Of a DNA stretch of 64,000 nt, positions 45,119 to 53,490 are shown piece by piece. Position 1 is the stretch's first letter. Every line of letters begins with the position of its first letter. A model generated the notes under the pieces. That model did no database searches. It was not told where the DNA came from and was given only the letters and a program-made list of their open reading frames with translations. Where the stretch lies: positions 62,001 through 126,000 of the forward strand of contig CAVOOI010000032.1 of NCBI GenBank assembly GCA_963697455.1, given 5' to 3'. A program made the position numbers and the translations under genes. The stretch is from JAFEDN01 sp963697455 (GTDB lineage Bacteria; Pseudomonadota; Gammaproteobacteria; Coxiellales; Coxiellaceae).

Positions 45119-46249
45119 TTATATTAGCTTTTTGTAGACTTCCAGTGTCTGCTGGGCGCACTTTTCCCAGGAAAAATTTGTAACTTGCGATAATCCCATT
45201 TGAATTAACCGGTTGCGCAAGTCTGGTTTTTCAATCAGCTCTAACATGGCTTCAGCAATGTCCGTTTCTGAATAAGGATCCACTAAATATGCGGCTGCAC
45301 CTGCAATTTCGGCGGTAGAGCCAAAGCGAGAGGTAATGACGGGGGTTGCAGAAGCAAAGCCTTCGAGAACAGGAAAGCCAAATCCTTCTTCTAAAGAGGG
45401 ATAAAGTAGCATAAAAGCGCTTTGATACAAGCAGCGTAGGTCATCAAAAGGAATATATTTTAGCCAGGAAAGCTGGCCGGTCTTTTGCAGTTGATTAATT
45501 TTTTCTAGTAGAGATTGGGAGGTTAGCGTGGAATGTTCTTTGCCGACAATAATCAGATTAAAATTTTGAGTGATGGATTTTGGCAAAGCAAGATAAGCAT
45601 TAATCATTCTTTCAATATTTTTTCTAGGCTGTAATGTACCAACTGTTAAAAAAAATGGTTTATTGAGTTGATATTTTTTCAAAACTGCTTCGCGTGTAAG
45701 TTTATCGATGCGCTGATGCCAAATTGCGGATAATCCATAATAAGTGATGGAAATTTTTTGTTCAGGTATTTGCCAATAATTGACGATATCGGCAACAGCG
45801 GCATGACTACAGGTAATCACGTGATCAGCTTGTTTTGCTAATTTCTTTAGTAAAATCCCTTTTAAGCGGCTAAAATTTTTAGAGCCATGTAGCCATTCCG
45901 GGTGCTTGAGCATAATGGCGTCATGAATAGTAGAGATAGTAGGGACGCCTTTTATTCGCGGCACTAAATAATTAGTGATATGCAGTAAATCTATTTTGTT
46001 TTGAATATTATTATAAAAATTGCCGGGAAGCAGAGAATATAAGGGATTATTAGTTGAGTAAAAATTTATGGCTTGCCGCGGAGCCTGGATCATGGTTTCA
46101 GCTAATTGTTTAAAATAAATTTCTTTTATCTGTACATTTTGCTCAGCCATGGCTTGACAAAGATTAACGGTATAGGTGCCTATCCCATCAATATTCTTGA
46201 GATTCCGGTTTATTGTGCAAACTGGAGTGACGGAAATGCCTATTTTCAT
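45119..46249 (-). CDS. GT4 family glycosyltransferase (mannosyltransferase-like)
   Basis: The protein has 376 residues. The N-domain contains DGIGTYTVNLCQAMAEQ, IDLLHITNYLVPR and STIHDAIMLKHPEW. The C-domain contains FLTVGTLQPRKNIERMINAY and the E(x7)E motif EEGFGFPVLEGFASATPVI near residue 285. This resembles RfbU/MtfA-type mannosyltransferases of O-antigen clusters. Its gene heads a minus-strand pair with the membrane protein at 43479 and is divergent from manC, 95 bp away, which supplies GDP-mannose. Confidence 0.9.
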   Translation of the reverse strand: MKIGISVTPVCTINRNLKNIDGIGTYTVNLCQAMAEQNVQIKEIYFKQLAETMIQAPRQAINFYSTNNPLYSLLPGNFYNNIQNKIDLLHITNYLVPRIKGVPTISTIHDAIMLKHPEWLHGSKNFSRLKGILLKKLAKQADHVITCSHAAVADIVNYWQIPEQKISITYYGLSAIWHQRIDKLTREAVLKKYQLNKPFFLTVGTLQPRKNIERMINAYLALPKSITQNFNLIIVGKEHSTLTSQSLLEKINQLQKTGQLSWLKYIPFDDLRCLYQSAFMLLYPSLEEGFGFPVLEGFASATPVITSRFGSTAEIAGAAAYLVDPYSETDIAEAMLELIEKPDLRNRLIQMGLSQVTNFSWEKCAQQTLEVYKKLI

Positions 46250-46344
46250 TGTATATATTATTCATCCTTAGATTAAAGCCTTGCTTGAGTGTGTATCTTA
46301 TGATCTAATTAACGTTTTTGCAAGTCGATTGTAATGAGATAACC

Positions 46345-47757
46345 ATGAGTTTAAAAATCATACCGATTATTTTAGCTGGAGGCGTTGGCACGCGTCTATG
46401 GCCGCTCTCAAGAGAAACTTTCCCCAAACAATTTTTACGGTTAGTTAGCCGGCACTCTTTACTGCAAGAAACTGTTTTGCGCGCTCAAGCACTCAATTAC
46501 ACATCGCATCCTTTGATTGTGTGCAATGTGGATCATTACTTTATGAGTCATGACCATCTCAAAGAAATTGATGTGAGTGGCTATCATTATATTTTGGAAC
46601 CCTTTGGAAAAAATACTGCTCCCGCTATTGCTTGTGCGGCGCAATGGGTATTGCAAAATGTTGAAGAGGACTCGATCTTACTGGTTTTACCTTCGGATCA
46701 TTATATTGCTGACCAAGAATTATTTTTTGATGCAGTGTATCGCGCACAAACGACAGCCCAACAAGGATATTTAGTCACTTTCGGGGTTGTTCCTACCAGC
46801 GCGGAAACTGGATACGGTTACATTCAAGCAGGTGCTCATTTGACTGCCGATACTTATCGCGTCGATAAATTTATTGAGAAGCCTCCATTAGCTCACGCAA
46901 AACAATTTGTGGAAAGCGGTAACTTTTATTGGAATAGCGGCATGTTTATGTTTAAGCCGCAAGCATATTTAGAAGAATTGAAAAAATCGGCAGCGGCGGT
47001 CTACGATGCCTCAGTACAATCTGTTATGCAAGGAGAGAGCAAAGAGGATTATCTTAGGGTAAGTAGTGAAATATATACAAACTGCCCAAATATCTCTATA
47101 GATTACGCGGTAATGGAAAAAACTCATAAAGCCGTGGTGATGCCGTTGGCTTCGTCATGGAATGATTTAGGCTGCTGGGCCGCTGTGGCCAAAGCCGGAG
47201 CTTGTGATGATGAGCGTAATGTTATTCGCGGTGATGTCCTGATCAAAGACAGCCAAGACTGCTTTATCAGTTCGGAAAGCCAAATGGTTGCGGCCTTGGG
47301 TTTAAAAAATCAAATTATAGTGACCACTGCTGATGTGGTTTTAGTCGCTGACAAAGCTTATTCTCAGGAAGTAAAACATTTGGTAAGCCAGTTAAAATCG
47401 CACAATAGCCACTTGGTTGCACATCACAAAAAACAATATGAATCTTCAGGGTACATTGAAAATTTAGCTTTAGAAGATTATTTTTCAGTAGAACATTTTA
47501 TGTTGAAACCCTTGGCAAATTTAACTTTGCCGGTGTCGCCTTTTCCAGTACAATGGATTGCGGTGCAAGGTTCGGCAGAGATTTTGGTTAATAAACAGCT
47601 TTGTCTGCTAGCTCAGCATCATTCTTTACATATTGATGAGCAATTGGCTTGCCATTTGACTAATAAAACGGAGCAACCGGTACATTTGATTCGGGTTCAA
47701 TTAAAATCTAAGGTTAATGTTGATAACAAAGTTTATGAAGAGACGAGTATAGTATGA
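46345..47757 (+). CDS. manC: Mannose-1-phosphate guanylyltransferase (ManC type) with degenerate isomerase domain
   Basis: The enzyme makes GDP-mannose from GTP and mannose-1-phosphate. The protein has 470 residues from the ATG at 46345; a TTG at 46318 is an alternative. The signature LAGGVGTRLWPLSRE is near residue 10, FPKQF near 25, FIEKP near 177 and WNSGMFMF after it. The C-terminal cupin that is normally a mannose-6-phosphate isomerase (about 375-470) is present, but the QMHxHRxEHW metal-ligand stretch is replaced by LTLPVSPFPVQW. Isomerase activity is therefore unlikely. It overlaps gmd by 4 bp. Confidence 0.9.
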   Translation: MSLKIIPIILAGGVGTRLWPLSRETFPKQFLRLVSRHSLLQETVLRAQALNYTSHPLIVCNVDHYFMSHDHLKEIDVSGYHYILEPFGKNTAPAIACAAQWVLQNVEEDSILLVLPSDHYIADQELFFDAVYRAQTTAQQGYLVTFGVVPTSAETGYGYIQAGAHLTADTYRVDKFIEKPPLAHAKQFVESGNFYWNSGMFMFKPQAYLEELKKSAAAVYDASVQSVMQGESKEDYLRVSSEIYTNCPNISIDYAVMEKTHKAVVMPLASSWNDLGCWAAVAKAGACDDERNVIRGDVLIKDSQDCFISSESQMVAALGLKNQIIVTTADVVLVADKAYSQEVKHLVSQLKSHNSHLVAHHKKQYESSGYIENLALEDYFSVEHFMLKPLANLTLPVSPFPVQWIAVQGSAEILVNKQLCLLAQHHSLHIDEQLACHLTNKTEQPVHLIRVQLKSKVNVDNKVYEETSIV

Positions 47758-48788
47758 AAACTGCAATTATAACCGGTATTACCGGGCAAGATGGGGCTTA
47801 TTTAGCTGAACTGTTACTCAATAAAAACTATCAGGTTTATGGCACGTATCGCCGAACCAGTTCTACTAATTTTTGGCGAATTAAAGAGTTAGGGATTTTA
47901 AATCATCCCAATTTACATAAAGTTGAATATGATTTAACCGATAGCTCAGGCAGTATCCATTTGCTGGAATCGATTGCCCCGGATGAGGTTTATAATTTAG
48001 CCGCCCAAAGTTTTGTAGGTACATCGTTCAGACAGCCGATGACCACCACCAAAATTAATGCCTGCGGTGTGTTGAATTTGTTAGAAGCCATTAGAGTAAT
48101 TAACCCAAAAATTCGTCTTTATCAAGCTTCCACTTCTGAAATGTTTGGGAAAGTACAGGCTACTCCACAGAATGAAAACACACCTTTCTATCCTCGCAGT
48201 CCTTATGGGATAGCTAAGCTGTACGCGCACTGGATGACGATTAATTACCGCGAATCTTATGATATATTTGCTTGCAGTGGAATTTTATTTAATCACGAAT
48301 CCCCGTTGCGAGGACTAGAATTTGTTACCCGCAAAATCACTGATGGGATTGCAAAAATTAAACTGGGTATGGCGCCAGTCCTGGAACTGGGAAATCTGAA
48401 TGCTAAACGGGATTGGGGATATGCTGGAGATTATGTCGAAGGTATGTACCGAATGTTACAGGCACAACAAGCGGATGATTATGTTTTAGCTACTAACCGC
48501 ACTGAAACGGTACGTTATTTTGTCGAGATGGTTTGTCGCACAGCGGATATTAATATTCATTGGCAAGGTCAAGATGAGCATGAAACTGGTATCGACTCTA
48601 AAACTGGTAAAGTCATTGTAAAAGTAGATCCGCAATTTTATCGGCCTGCTGAAGTGGATGCATTGGTAGGAGATTATTCTAAAGTCCATCGCCAGTTAGG
48701 TTGGGAGCCTAAAACAACCCTAGAACAAATCTGCGCGAAAATGACGGCAGCAGATATGCGTAGAAATACGGATGGGTCATCTTTTTAA
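47754..48788 (+). CDS. gmd: GDP-mannose 4,6-dehydratase
   Basis: This extended SDR converts GDP-mannose to GDP-4-keto-6-deoxymannose. The protein has 344 residues. The NADP motif ITGITGQDGAYLAELL is at the start, YRRTSSTNFWRI follows, STSEMFGKV lies near residue 125 and the catalytic Y...K is in PRSPYGIAKLYAHW. FNHESPLRGLEFVTRKI is characteristic of GMD. It overlaps manC by 4 bp. No GDP-keto-sugar reductase or fucose synthase is visible in the window. Confidence 0.95.
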   Translation: MKTAIITGITGQDGAYLAELLLNKNYQVYGTYRRTSSTNFWRIKELGILNHPNLHKVEYDLTDSSGSIHLLESIAPDEVYNLAAQSFVGTSFRQPMTTTKINACGVLNLLEAIRVINPKIRLYQASTSEMFGKVQATPQNENTPFYPRSPYGIAKLYAHWMTINYRESYDIFACSGILFNHESPLRGLEFVTRKITDGIAKIKLGMAPVLELGNLNAKRDWGYAGDYVEGMYRMLQAQQADDYVLATNRTETVRYFVEMVCRTADINIHWQGQDEHETGIDSKTGKVIVKVDPQFYRPAEVDALVGDYSKVHRQLGWEPKTTLEQICAKMTAADMRRNTDGSSF

Positions 48789-49894
48789 GTTCTAAGCTGA
48801 TTATAAAGCTCAATATGCCTATCTCGCATACTATCTAATTTAAAATGCTGTTGATAATGCGTATGCGTTCCTTGTTTTAACCGTTGATATAATGTTTCAT
48901 CCGTTAATAATAATTGCATGGCTTGTTTAATTGCCGGTGGATTAGCAGGGGGGACGACTAATCCGGAAACATTGTGCTGATTAACGAATGAGGTTCCGGT
49001 ATTCAGCTCGGTTGAAATAGCAGGTTTACCATAAATTAAGCTTTCTAATAAACTGATACAAAAGGCTTCCGTCCTTAAATGTGAAGGAACTACAGACGCA
49101 CGGCATAACTGATACAAAGCGGTTTTATCTTGCTCACTGATCTGACCTACAAATTTTACATTATCCATTTTGTGTTTGGCTTTGATTTGGGCGAGTCTGG
49201 TTTGTTCAGGGCCGCAGCCAGCGATCACGACTGGGATATTGGTGTTACGCACGGCTTCCAGTAAAAATTCCAGCCCTTTGTAATATCTCAAAACCCCGAC
49301 AAACAGGAAAAAATTTTCACCTACCTGATCCCGCCAATAGGTGACAGTTTCCTCTGGCGGAGTAGGGTATTGAGAACGATCTAATCCAAAAGGAATGACG
49401 AGCGTTTTTTGTATATACTTTTTTAAAACTGGACTGGATTGCAAATAATTATTGGAGCTGGCAATAATGGCGTCTGCTTGTTTTAAGAAAAGATGCATTA
49501 TAGGTTCGTAAATTATTTTAAGCCATTTTTGTCGAATAATATCTGAATGATAAGTAACCACTATGGGTTTATTTATGCCTGAAATTAAGCTGGTTAAGTC
49601 CGCAAAAGGCCAGGGAAAATGATAATGAAGGATATCAAAATCACGCGCTAACCGCCGGAAGTTTCTCAATAACTTAAAACTGAAGGGGCAGGAGGCCATT
49701 TCAAACGTAGCTGGGAAATAATGGACCCGGCAATTATCTATTGTGTCACTATTAACCGCAGGATTCTGTTGAGTAGTGACGATAGCACTTTCAATACCTT
49801 CTGCATATAAACTGGCTGACAGACTATGAATATGTTTTTCAACCCCGCCGACGCTAAACGGATAATAATTTTTATATATGTGCAGTATTCTCAT
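48785..49894 (-). CDS. GT4 family glycosyltransferase
   Basis: The protein has 369 residues. The N-domain motif YPFSVGGVEKHIHSLSASL (glycine-rich acceptor loop) is followed by FDILHYHFPW and VTYHSDI. The C-domain contains FLFVGVLRYYKGLEFLLEA and TEAFCISLLESLIYGKPAI, the E(x7)E motif near residue 285. Adds an unknown sugar from the cytoplasmic side. It converges on gmd with a 4-bp overlap. The family-B repeat and sodC lie upstream. Confidence 0.88.
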   Translation of the reverse strand: MRILHIYKNYYPFSVGGVEKHIHSLSASLYAEGIESAIVTTQQNPAVNSDTIDNCRVHYFPATFEMASCPFSFKLLRNFRRLARDFDILHYHFPWPFADLTSLISGINKPIVVTYHSDIIRQKWLKIIYEPIMHLFLKQADAIIASSNNYLQSSPVLKKYIQKTLVIPFGLDRSQYPTPPEETVTYWRDQVGENFFLFVGVLRYYKGLEFLLEAVRNTNIPVVIAGCGPEQTRLAQIKAKHKMDNVKFVGQISEQDKTALYQLCRASVVPSHLRTEAFCISLLESLIYGKPAISTELNTGTSFVNQHNVSGLVVPPANPPAIKQAMQLLLTDETLYQRLKQGTHTHYQQHFKLDSMRDRHIELYNQLRT

Positions 49895-50014
49895 AAAAGT
49901 AAAAGCGCCAATATGAATAATTTAATCTGTCAGATTAAGATATCGTAAAGCCTGCCGCAAATCAAGCGGCGCCTCCAATCTATGTCCCTGTGAAAAACGA
50001 GAACGAGGCACATA

Positions 50015-50189
50015 GCCGAATTCGGCCGCATTCGCCAGAGAACTTTGCAACGGGTGGCGTTGGCGGTTTTCCGCACGGAATGGAGCTTCAGGAGCGCCAG
50101 CGAGTGAAGCGGAATGAGTACGGAAAACCGCCAACGCCAGGCCCCGTTTTTTCAAAACCCGCGAGCAGGCGAATGTCGCCGAATTCGGC
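50015..50189. repeat. Family-B palindromic repeat, copy 2
   Basis: The ends gccgaattcggc and cattcgcc recur in inverted form at 50168-50189 with two mismatches in 22. A perfect 19-bp inverted repeat lies inside (tggcgttggcggttttccg at 50055-50073, complement at 50121-50139). The interior matches copy 1 at 43294-43459, inverted. Short open frames inside both copies encode similar Ala/Ser/Pro peptides, which I treat as artefacts of the repeat. The rest of 49895-50275 is unremarkable. Confidence 0.8.
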
Positions 50190-50275
50190 GGAGTTGGTTC
50201 AAGATAACCGGCCTATTTCTTGCTCCAAATTCGCTTTTATGGTTTAATAATTCTTTTTTAACCAGGGGGATTGTC

Positions 50276-50782
50276 ATGCGATTGTACAGGTTAATGACGA
50301 TCGTCGTTGGACTTTGGGCTATGGCAGCGCTGGCGGATACCACACAAATAACGGTTTATAAAATTATACCCAACAGCAGCACGAGCAATATTGACTTAGG
50401 AACGATTACTTTCACGGACACTCCGTACGGTTTATTGATAACGCCGGATTTAAATACGTTCCCCCCCGGGGTTCATGGAATGCACATTCATGAGAACCCT
50501 TCTTGTGCTGATAGTGGTATGGCGGCTGGAGGACATTGGGATCCGCAGCATTCTGGCAAGCATCTGGGTCCTTATAATGACCAAGGTCACTTAGGCGACC
50601 TGCCTGCGTTAACAGTGAGTGATGATAGTAACGCCACATTGCCGGTTTTGGCCCCCCGATTAAAAGTAAAAGATTTACGAGGGCATAGCCTGATAATCCA
50701 CGCCGGAGCGGATAATTATTCCGATACTCCTCCGATGGGTGGAGGCGGAGCAAGAATTGCTTGCGCAGTACTACCAAAGTAA
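50276..50782 (+). CDS. sodC: Periplasmic Cu,Zn superoxide dismutase
   Basis: SodC dismutates superoxide outside the cytoplasm. The precursor has 168 residues. A signal peptide covers about 1-20 (MRLYRLMTIVVGLWAMAALA). Copper/zinc ligands can be placed in GMHIHENPSC, GGHWDPQHSGKHLGP, GHLGDLP and IIHAGADNYSDTPPMGGGG; the Cys in ENPSC and the Cys in RIACAVL form the family's disulfide. The start is ATG with AGGGGG six bases upstream. It is placed between the GT4/gmd side and the wbpE/ABC-exporter side of the polysaccharide locus and ends 19 bp before the aminotransferase. Confidence 0.95.
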   Translation: MRLYRLMTIVVGLWAMAALADTTQITVYKIIPNSSTSNIDLGTITFTDTPYGLLITPDLNTFPPGVHGMHIHENPSCADSGMAAGGHWDPQHSGKHLGPYNDQGHLGDLPALTVSDDSNATLPVLAPRLKVKDLRGHSLIIHAGADNYSDTPPMGGGGARIACAVLPK

Positions 50783-50801
50783 ATATTAACGTGAGGATAT
50801 T

Positions 50802-51905
50802 ATGCAGTTTATTGATTTAAGTAAGCAATACCAAGCAATTGAACAAAAAATAGATCTGCGAATTAAAAAAGTTTTGCAGCATACCCAATTTATAATGGGG
50901 CCCGAAGTATATGAACTGGAGGAGGCCCTAGCAAAATTTGTCGGCGTCAAACATTGCATTACTGTTTCCAGCGGCACTGACGCCCTGCTCATTGCCATGA
51001 TGGGGCTGAATTTACAGCCCGGCGATGAAATCATTTCTACCGCGTTTACTTTTTTTGCTACCGTAGAAACCATGGTGCTGTTGGGTTTGAAACCGGTTTT
51101 TGTCGACATTGATCCACAAACTTTTTTAATAGATCCTGCCAGTATCGAAGCGGCGATTACCCCGAAAACCAAGGCAATTATGCCCGTGAGCTTATACGGC
51201 CAAACGGCGGATATGGACGCAATTAATGCCATTGCCGCCCGGCATCACCTAGTCGTGATTGAAGATGCCGCGCAAAGTTTCGGCGCTACCTATAAAGGCC
51301 GTCAATCCTGCGGATTGTCGACAGTAGGTTGCACTAGCTTTTTTCCCTCTAAACCATTGGGTTGCTATGGAGATGGAGGCGCCATTTTTACCGAGGATGA
51401 TGCTTTAGCTAAAAAACTGCGTGAATTAAGAGTACATGGTCAAAGTCAACGCTATGTACACAGCTCCATAGGCGTTTGTGGCCGCTTTGATACCATTCAA
51501 GCAGCAATCCTGCTGGAAAAATTGGCGATTTTTGAGGATGAAATTAAAAAACGCCATTTAGTTGCTGAGCATTATTCTAGATTGCTGAAAGATTTCGTGG
51601 TGACACCGAAGATAGCTGAACATAATACTTGCGTATACGCACAATATACTATTCGAGTCCGGGACCGTGAACAATTTTGTAAAGAATTACAAAAAGCCGG
51701 CATCCCGACAGCCGTTCATTACCCAGTGCCGTTAACTAAACAACCTGTCCTCCAAAATATGGAGTGTGCACAAGTATATTTACCGCATACTGAACAAGCC
51801 GCGGAGGAAGTGGTTAGCTTGCCTATGCATCCTTATTTAACTAAAGTGGAAATTGAACAAGTCTGTGGAACCATTGCCAATTTATTAGAATTAGTCGGAG
51901 TTTAA
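50802..51905 (+). CDS. wbpE: DegT/DnrJ-family sugar aminotransferase, WbpE-like
   Basis: This PLP enzyme, by family, aminates a 3-keto nucleotide sugar (UDP-GlcNAc-3-oxo-uronate in Pseudomonas). The protein has 367 residues. The N-terminus IDLSKQYQAIEQKID then GPEVYELEEALAKFVG, the PLP region SSGTDALLIAM, IEDAAQSFGA and the lysine in FFPSKPLGCYGDGGAIF match WbpE motif by motif. wbpA/B/D partners are not in the window. It starts 19 bp after sodC and its stop abuts the exporter permease. A perosamine-type synthase acting on the Gmd product is a less likely alternative. Confidence 0.85.
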   Translation: MQFIDLSKQYQAIEQKIDLRIKKVLQHTQFIMGPEVYELEEALAKFVGVKHCITVSSGTDALLIAMMGLNLQPGDEIISTAFTFFATVETMVLLGLKPVFVDIDPQTFLIDPASIEAAITPKTKAIMPVSLYGQTADMDAINAIAARHHLVVIEDAAQSFGATYKGRQSCGLSTVGCTSFFPSKPLGCYGDGGAIFTEDDALAKKLRELRVHGQSQRYVHSSIGVCGRFDTIQAAILLEKLAIFEDEIKKRHLVAEHYSRLLKDFVVTPKIAEHNTCVYAQYTIRVRDREQFCKELQKAGIPTAVHYPVPLTKQPVLQNMECAQVYLPHTEQAAEEVVSLPMHPYLTKVEIEQVCGTIANLLELVGV

Positions 51906-52700
51906 GTGAAAGAAATAAGATATAAACACGCGGTAAAAGATGTTTTGGATGCTTTCAACGCGCATCGTTTATGGATTTATATGGCGAGTACGGATATTCG
52001 TTTACGTTATCGAGGCTCGACATTAGGCCCCCTTTGGATCACGATGACGATGATGGTCTTTATTGGCGCGTTGAGTATAGTGTACAGCCGCTTATTTAAT
52101 CAGCAACTTGATGAATATATCCCATACTTAACCTGCGGCATTTTAATTTGGACTTATATTTCCTCAGTAGTTACCGATAGCACTGAAATTTTTATGTCCT
52201 CAAAAGAATTTATTGAGGGCATGAAAATACCTTATTTTTTATTTATTTTACGAATGTTATGGCGAAATATTATAATATTTCTACATAATTTCGTAGTATA
52301 TATATTAGTGGTCTGCTTTTTTCATGTGAAAATAAATCTAGGCATTTTATTGGCGGTTCCTGGATTCGTCTTAGTAACCGCAAATTTAGCCGCGGTGAGT
52401 GTGATTGTCTCGCTGTTGGGGACACGTTTTCGTGATTTACCGCCTATTATTACGGCTATCATTACGGTTGTGTTTTTTGTTTCGCCAGTGACCTGGCATT
52501 CAAACATGATTGGTGAGAGTTCGTTGATTATTAAATTAAATCCGGTGAATTACTTGTTTGATTTAATTCGTTCACCTTTGTTAGGCGAGACGCCCCACTT
52601 AAGTTCTTTTTATGTTTGCCTTGCATTTTTGGCGGTTTTGTCCGCGATGGCTTTCTGGGTGTTTTCATGTAAGCGTAGTAAAATTCCATTTTGGTTATAA
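51906..52700 (+). CDS. wzm: ABC-2 type polysaccharide exporter permease (Wzm-like)
   Basis: The protein has 264 residues and six membrane segments, and forms the channel of an O-polysaccharide ABC exporter. The N-terminal TDIRLRYRGSTLGPLWIT (the amphipathic gate region) is strongly conserved in Wzm/KpsM-type permeases, as is the C-terminal LNPVNYLFDLIRSPLLG. The start is GTG, directly after the wbpE stop codon with GGAG five bases upstream. The ATPase gene follows after 4 bp. Confidence 0.93.
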   Translation: MKEIRYKHAVKDVLDAFNAHRLWIYMASTDIRLRYRGSTLGPLWITMTMMVFIGALSIVYSRLFNQQLDEYIPYLTCGILIWTYISSVVTDSTEIFMSSKEFIEGMKIPYFLFILRMLWRNIIIFLHNFVVYILVVCFFHVKINLGILLAVPGFVLVTANLAAVSVIVSLLGTRFRDLPPIITAIITVVFFVSPVTWHSNMIGESSLIIKLNPVNYLFDLIRSPLLGETPHLSSFYVCLAFLAVLSAMAFWVFSCKRSKIPFWL

Positions 52701-52704
52701 AAAA

Positions 52705-53490
52705 ATGTCCTCATCGTTAATTAAATTAAGTAATGTATCATTAAGGTATCCTCTTCTGGGGGTTTATACTCGTTCTTTAAAGCAAAGTGTTTTACAGACA
52801 TTCTCCCGAGATCGGGCTGAAGATATCCATAAGCAAGTCACTTATATTGATGCTCTGAAAGACATCAGTTTTACCTTAAAAAGCGGGGATCGTTTAGGTT
52901 TAATCGGGCGCAATGGTGCAGGGAAATCTACTTTACTCAAGGTATTGGCGGGTATTTATGCTCCTTCCGCTGGTAAACTGGAGGTTCATGGCAATGTTTC
53001 ACCTTTATTAGGGATCAGTGTCGGCATGAACCCGCAATCAACCGGTTATGAAAATATTAAATTCAGATGTCTGTTGCACGGGTTTGATAAAAAAAAGATT
53101 CAATATATTATAAAAGACATCGAAACTTTTACTGAGTTAGGCCATTTCTTGGCTATGCCTATTAAAAACTACTCATCTGGCATGAGCGTACGCTTAAGTT
53201 TTGCTATTGCCACAGCTCTTATCCCCGATATTTTAGTGGTTGATGAAGTAGTGGGCGTGGGCGATCTGCAATTTATCGATAAAGCTAAAGCGCGGCTGAC
53301 GAATTTGATCGAAGCTTCGAACATACTAGTAGTCGCTTCGCATTCAGATGACATTATCAAAAAGTTTTGCAATAAAATTCTCTGGCTGGATCATGGTTCC
53401 ATCGTGAAATTCTCTGATCAGAACGTGGCTACCACACTCGCTGAGTACAAACGGGCTTGTACAGGGTTGGCCATGAGTACCGTCTTATGA
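52705..53490 (+). CDS. wzt: ABC exporter ATP-binding protein (Wzt-like, no C-terminal sugar-binding domain)
   Basis: The protein has 262 residues from the ATG at 52705; the frame is open from 52612, but that overlaps the permease. Walker A GRNGAGKST is near residue 68, the signature YSSGMSVRLSFAIATAL near 155 and Walker B ILVVDEVVGVGD near 175. It ends shortly after the ABC domain, so it lacks the carbohydrate-binding domain that reads the chain-end cap in E. coli O9a Wzt. It resembles the ungated type of exporter. The stop overlaps the ugd start (atga). Confidence 0.93.
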   Translation: MSSSLIKLSNVSLRYPLLGVYTRSLKQSVLQTFSRDRAEDIHKQVTYIDALKDISFTLKSGDRLGLIGRNGAGKSTLLKVLAGIYAPSAGKLEVHGNVSPLLGISVGMNPQSTGYENIKFRCLLHGFDKKKIQYIIKDIETFTELGHFLAMPIKNYSSGMSVRLSFAIATALIPDILVVDEVVGVGDLQFIDKAKARLTNLIEASNILVVASHSDDIIKKFCNKILWLDHGSIVKFSDQNVATTLAEYKRACTGLAMSTVL

